Positions 15,094 through 15,293 of a DNA stretch of 15,293 nt are shown here, piece by piece. The notes below the pieces were generated by a model. That model did no database searches and was not told the origin of the DNA. It was given only the letters and a program-made list of their open reading frames with translations. The DNA is taken from positions 1 through 15,293 of the forward strand of contig FR894511.1 in NCBI GenBank assembly GCA_000436115.1, given 5' to 3'. The DNA comes from Firmicutes bacterium CAG:534. Its GTDB lineage: Bacteria > Bacillota > Clostridia > Lachnospirales > Lachnospiraceae. Made by a program: the position numbers and the translations under genes. Numbering within the stretch: position 1 is the first letter of the stretch; the number at the start of each line of letters is the position of its first letter.

Positions 15094-15134
15094 TGTTCCC
15101 AGCGGGAATCGAACCCACAACTAGTGCTTAGGAG
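15094..15134 (-). tRNA. tRNA-Arg(CCU) 3' half, probable attachment site
   Basis: Read leftward from 15134: a 7-nt anticodon loop CTCCTAA (anticodon CCU), the 3' anticodon strand GCACT, a 4-nt variable loop, a T arm GTGGG-TTCGATT-CCCGC (five pairs, one G-U), the acceptor 3' strand TGGGAAC and discriminator A at 15094. CCA is not encoded. The bases before the loop (TTGAA) cannot pair with GCACT, and no D arm or matching acceptor strand GTTCCCA follows, so the 5' half is absent. A break exactly at the anticodon loop is typical of tyrosine-integrase attachment sites. It cannot make a functional tRNA. Confidence 0.7.
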
Positions 15135-15197
15135 TTCAAGTCCCCACTGGAAATCTATGACTAGTTAGATTAATATAAGTCAAGGAAAGACTTGATT

Positions 15198-15293
15198 TTA
15201 CTGACTTTCCTGTAAATCCATGTCAAAATAAGAAAACTGAAAATCATCTAAGTTAAGCACCTCTCGCTGACAAATGAGTGACACTGTCACCCT
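15198..15293 (-). CDS. Possible 3' end of a gene running off the window
   Basis: The minus strand is open from the window edge to TAA at 15200-15198, reading VTVSLICQREVLNLDD then FQFSYFDMDLQESQ. The composition looks coding, and a small AAGTC/GACTT hairpin follows near 15178-15194. There is no recognisable domain in 31 residues. If the tRNA remnant marks an element's edge, this would be the element's outermost gene. Confidence 0.3.
   Translation of the reverse strand, partial: RVTVSLICQREVLNLDDFQFSYFDMDLQESQ

Noticed and set aside
15130..15152. Plus-strand TTCAAGT resembling a tRNA T loop
   Set aside because: The flanking bases cannot form a 5-bp T stem and no other tRNA arms are present.
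1..15293. CRISPR array, rRNA or classical riboswitch
   Set aside because: No regularly spaced repeats beyond the two operator copies were seen, no rRNA-like stretch, and no riboswitch core that I recognise.

Overview
The window looks like chromosome of a gut-type Clostridia (Lachnospiraceae/Oscillospiraceae-like Firmicute). The signs are strong AGGAGG-type ribosome sites, GHKL/LytTR (AgrC/AgrA-like) signalling, lipobox lipoproteins, an SLH-domain surface protein and protein families common in that group. The assignment rests on remembered family resemblance, not on a search.

Region 1 (1-7077) is intact and organised. A divergent regulatory cassette sits around 4852-5038. To the right, a LytTR response regulator (5039-5761) and a GHKL sensor kinase (5758-7077) overlap by 4 bp. 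To the left runs a three-gene operon: a 139-residue receiver-like protein that has lost every phosphorylation residue (4851-4432), a 715-residue beta-propeller-like lipoprotein (4432-2285) and a 671-residue lipoprotein of the alkylsulfatase (SdsA1-type metallo-beta-lactamase) family (2219-204). Two 15-bp direct repeats exactly 20 bp apart abut the -35 box of the leftward promoter. This is the layout expected of a LytTR activator site. My reading is a membrane sensor controlling two cell-surface lipoproteins, with a pseudo-receiver made from the target operon as possible feedback. This is the best candidate for an undescribed system.

Region 2 (about 7150-10440) is a gene graveyard around one intact MATE transporter (9351-8023). 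It holds an imidazolonepropionase-like amidohydrolase with an internal deletion, a minus-strand scrap of a GPH sugar symporter, the 3' end of an SGNH/GDSL hydrolase, an integrase-like N-terminal fragment, and the last ~40 codons of a membrane transporter.

Region 3 (10444-12800) carries an intact extended SDR (NAD-dependent epimerase/dehydratase) and an intact TIM-barrel sugar isomerase/epimerase. Between them is an FMN-dependent alpha-hydroxy-acid dehydrogenase reduced to its head and tail, joined out of frame. A rho-independent terminator closes the group.

Region 4 (12800-14905) has an SLH surface protein that is again a head joined out of frame to its tail, then, on the minus strand, the C-terminal part of a patatin-like phospholipase behind a small helix-turn-helix-like reading frame.

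Region 5 (14906-15293) has the 3' half of a tRNA-Arg(CCU), starting at the anticodon loop and followed by a strong terminator, with an unrelated sequence where the 5' half should be. This is the usual appearance of an integrated-element attachment junction. No rRNA, CRISPR array or complete insertion sequence was seen.
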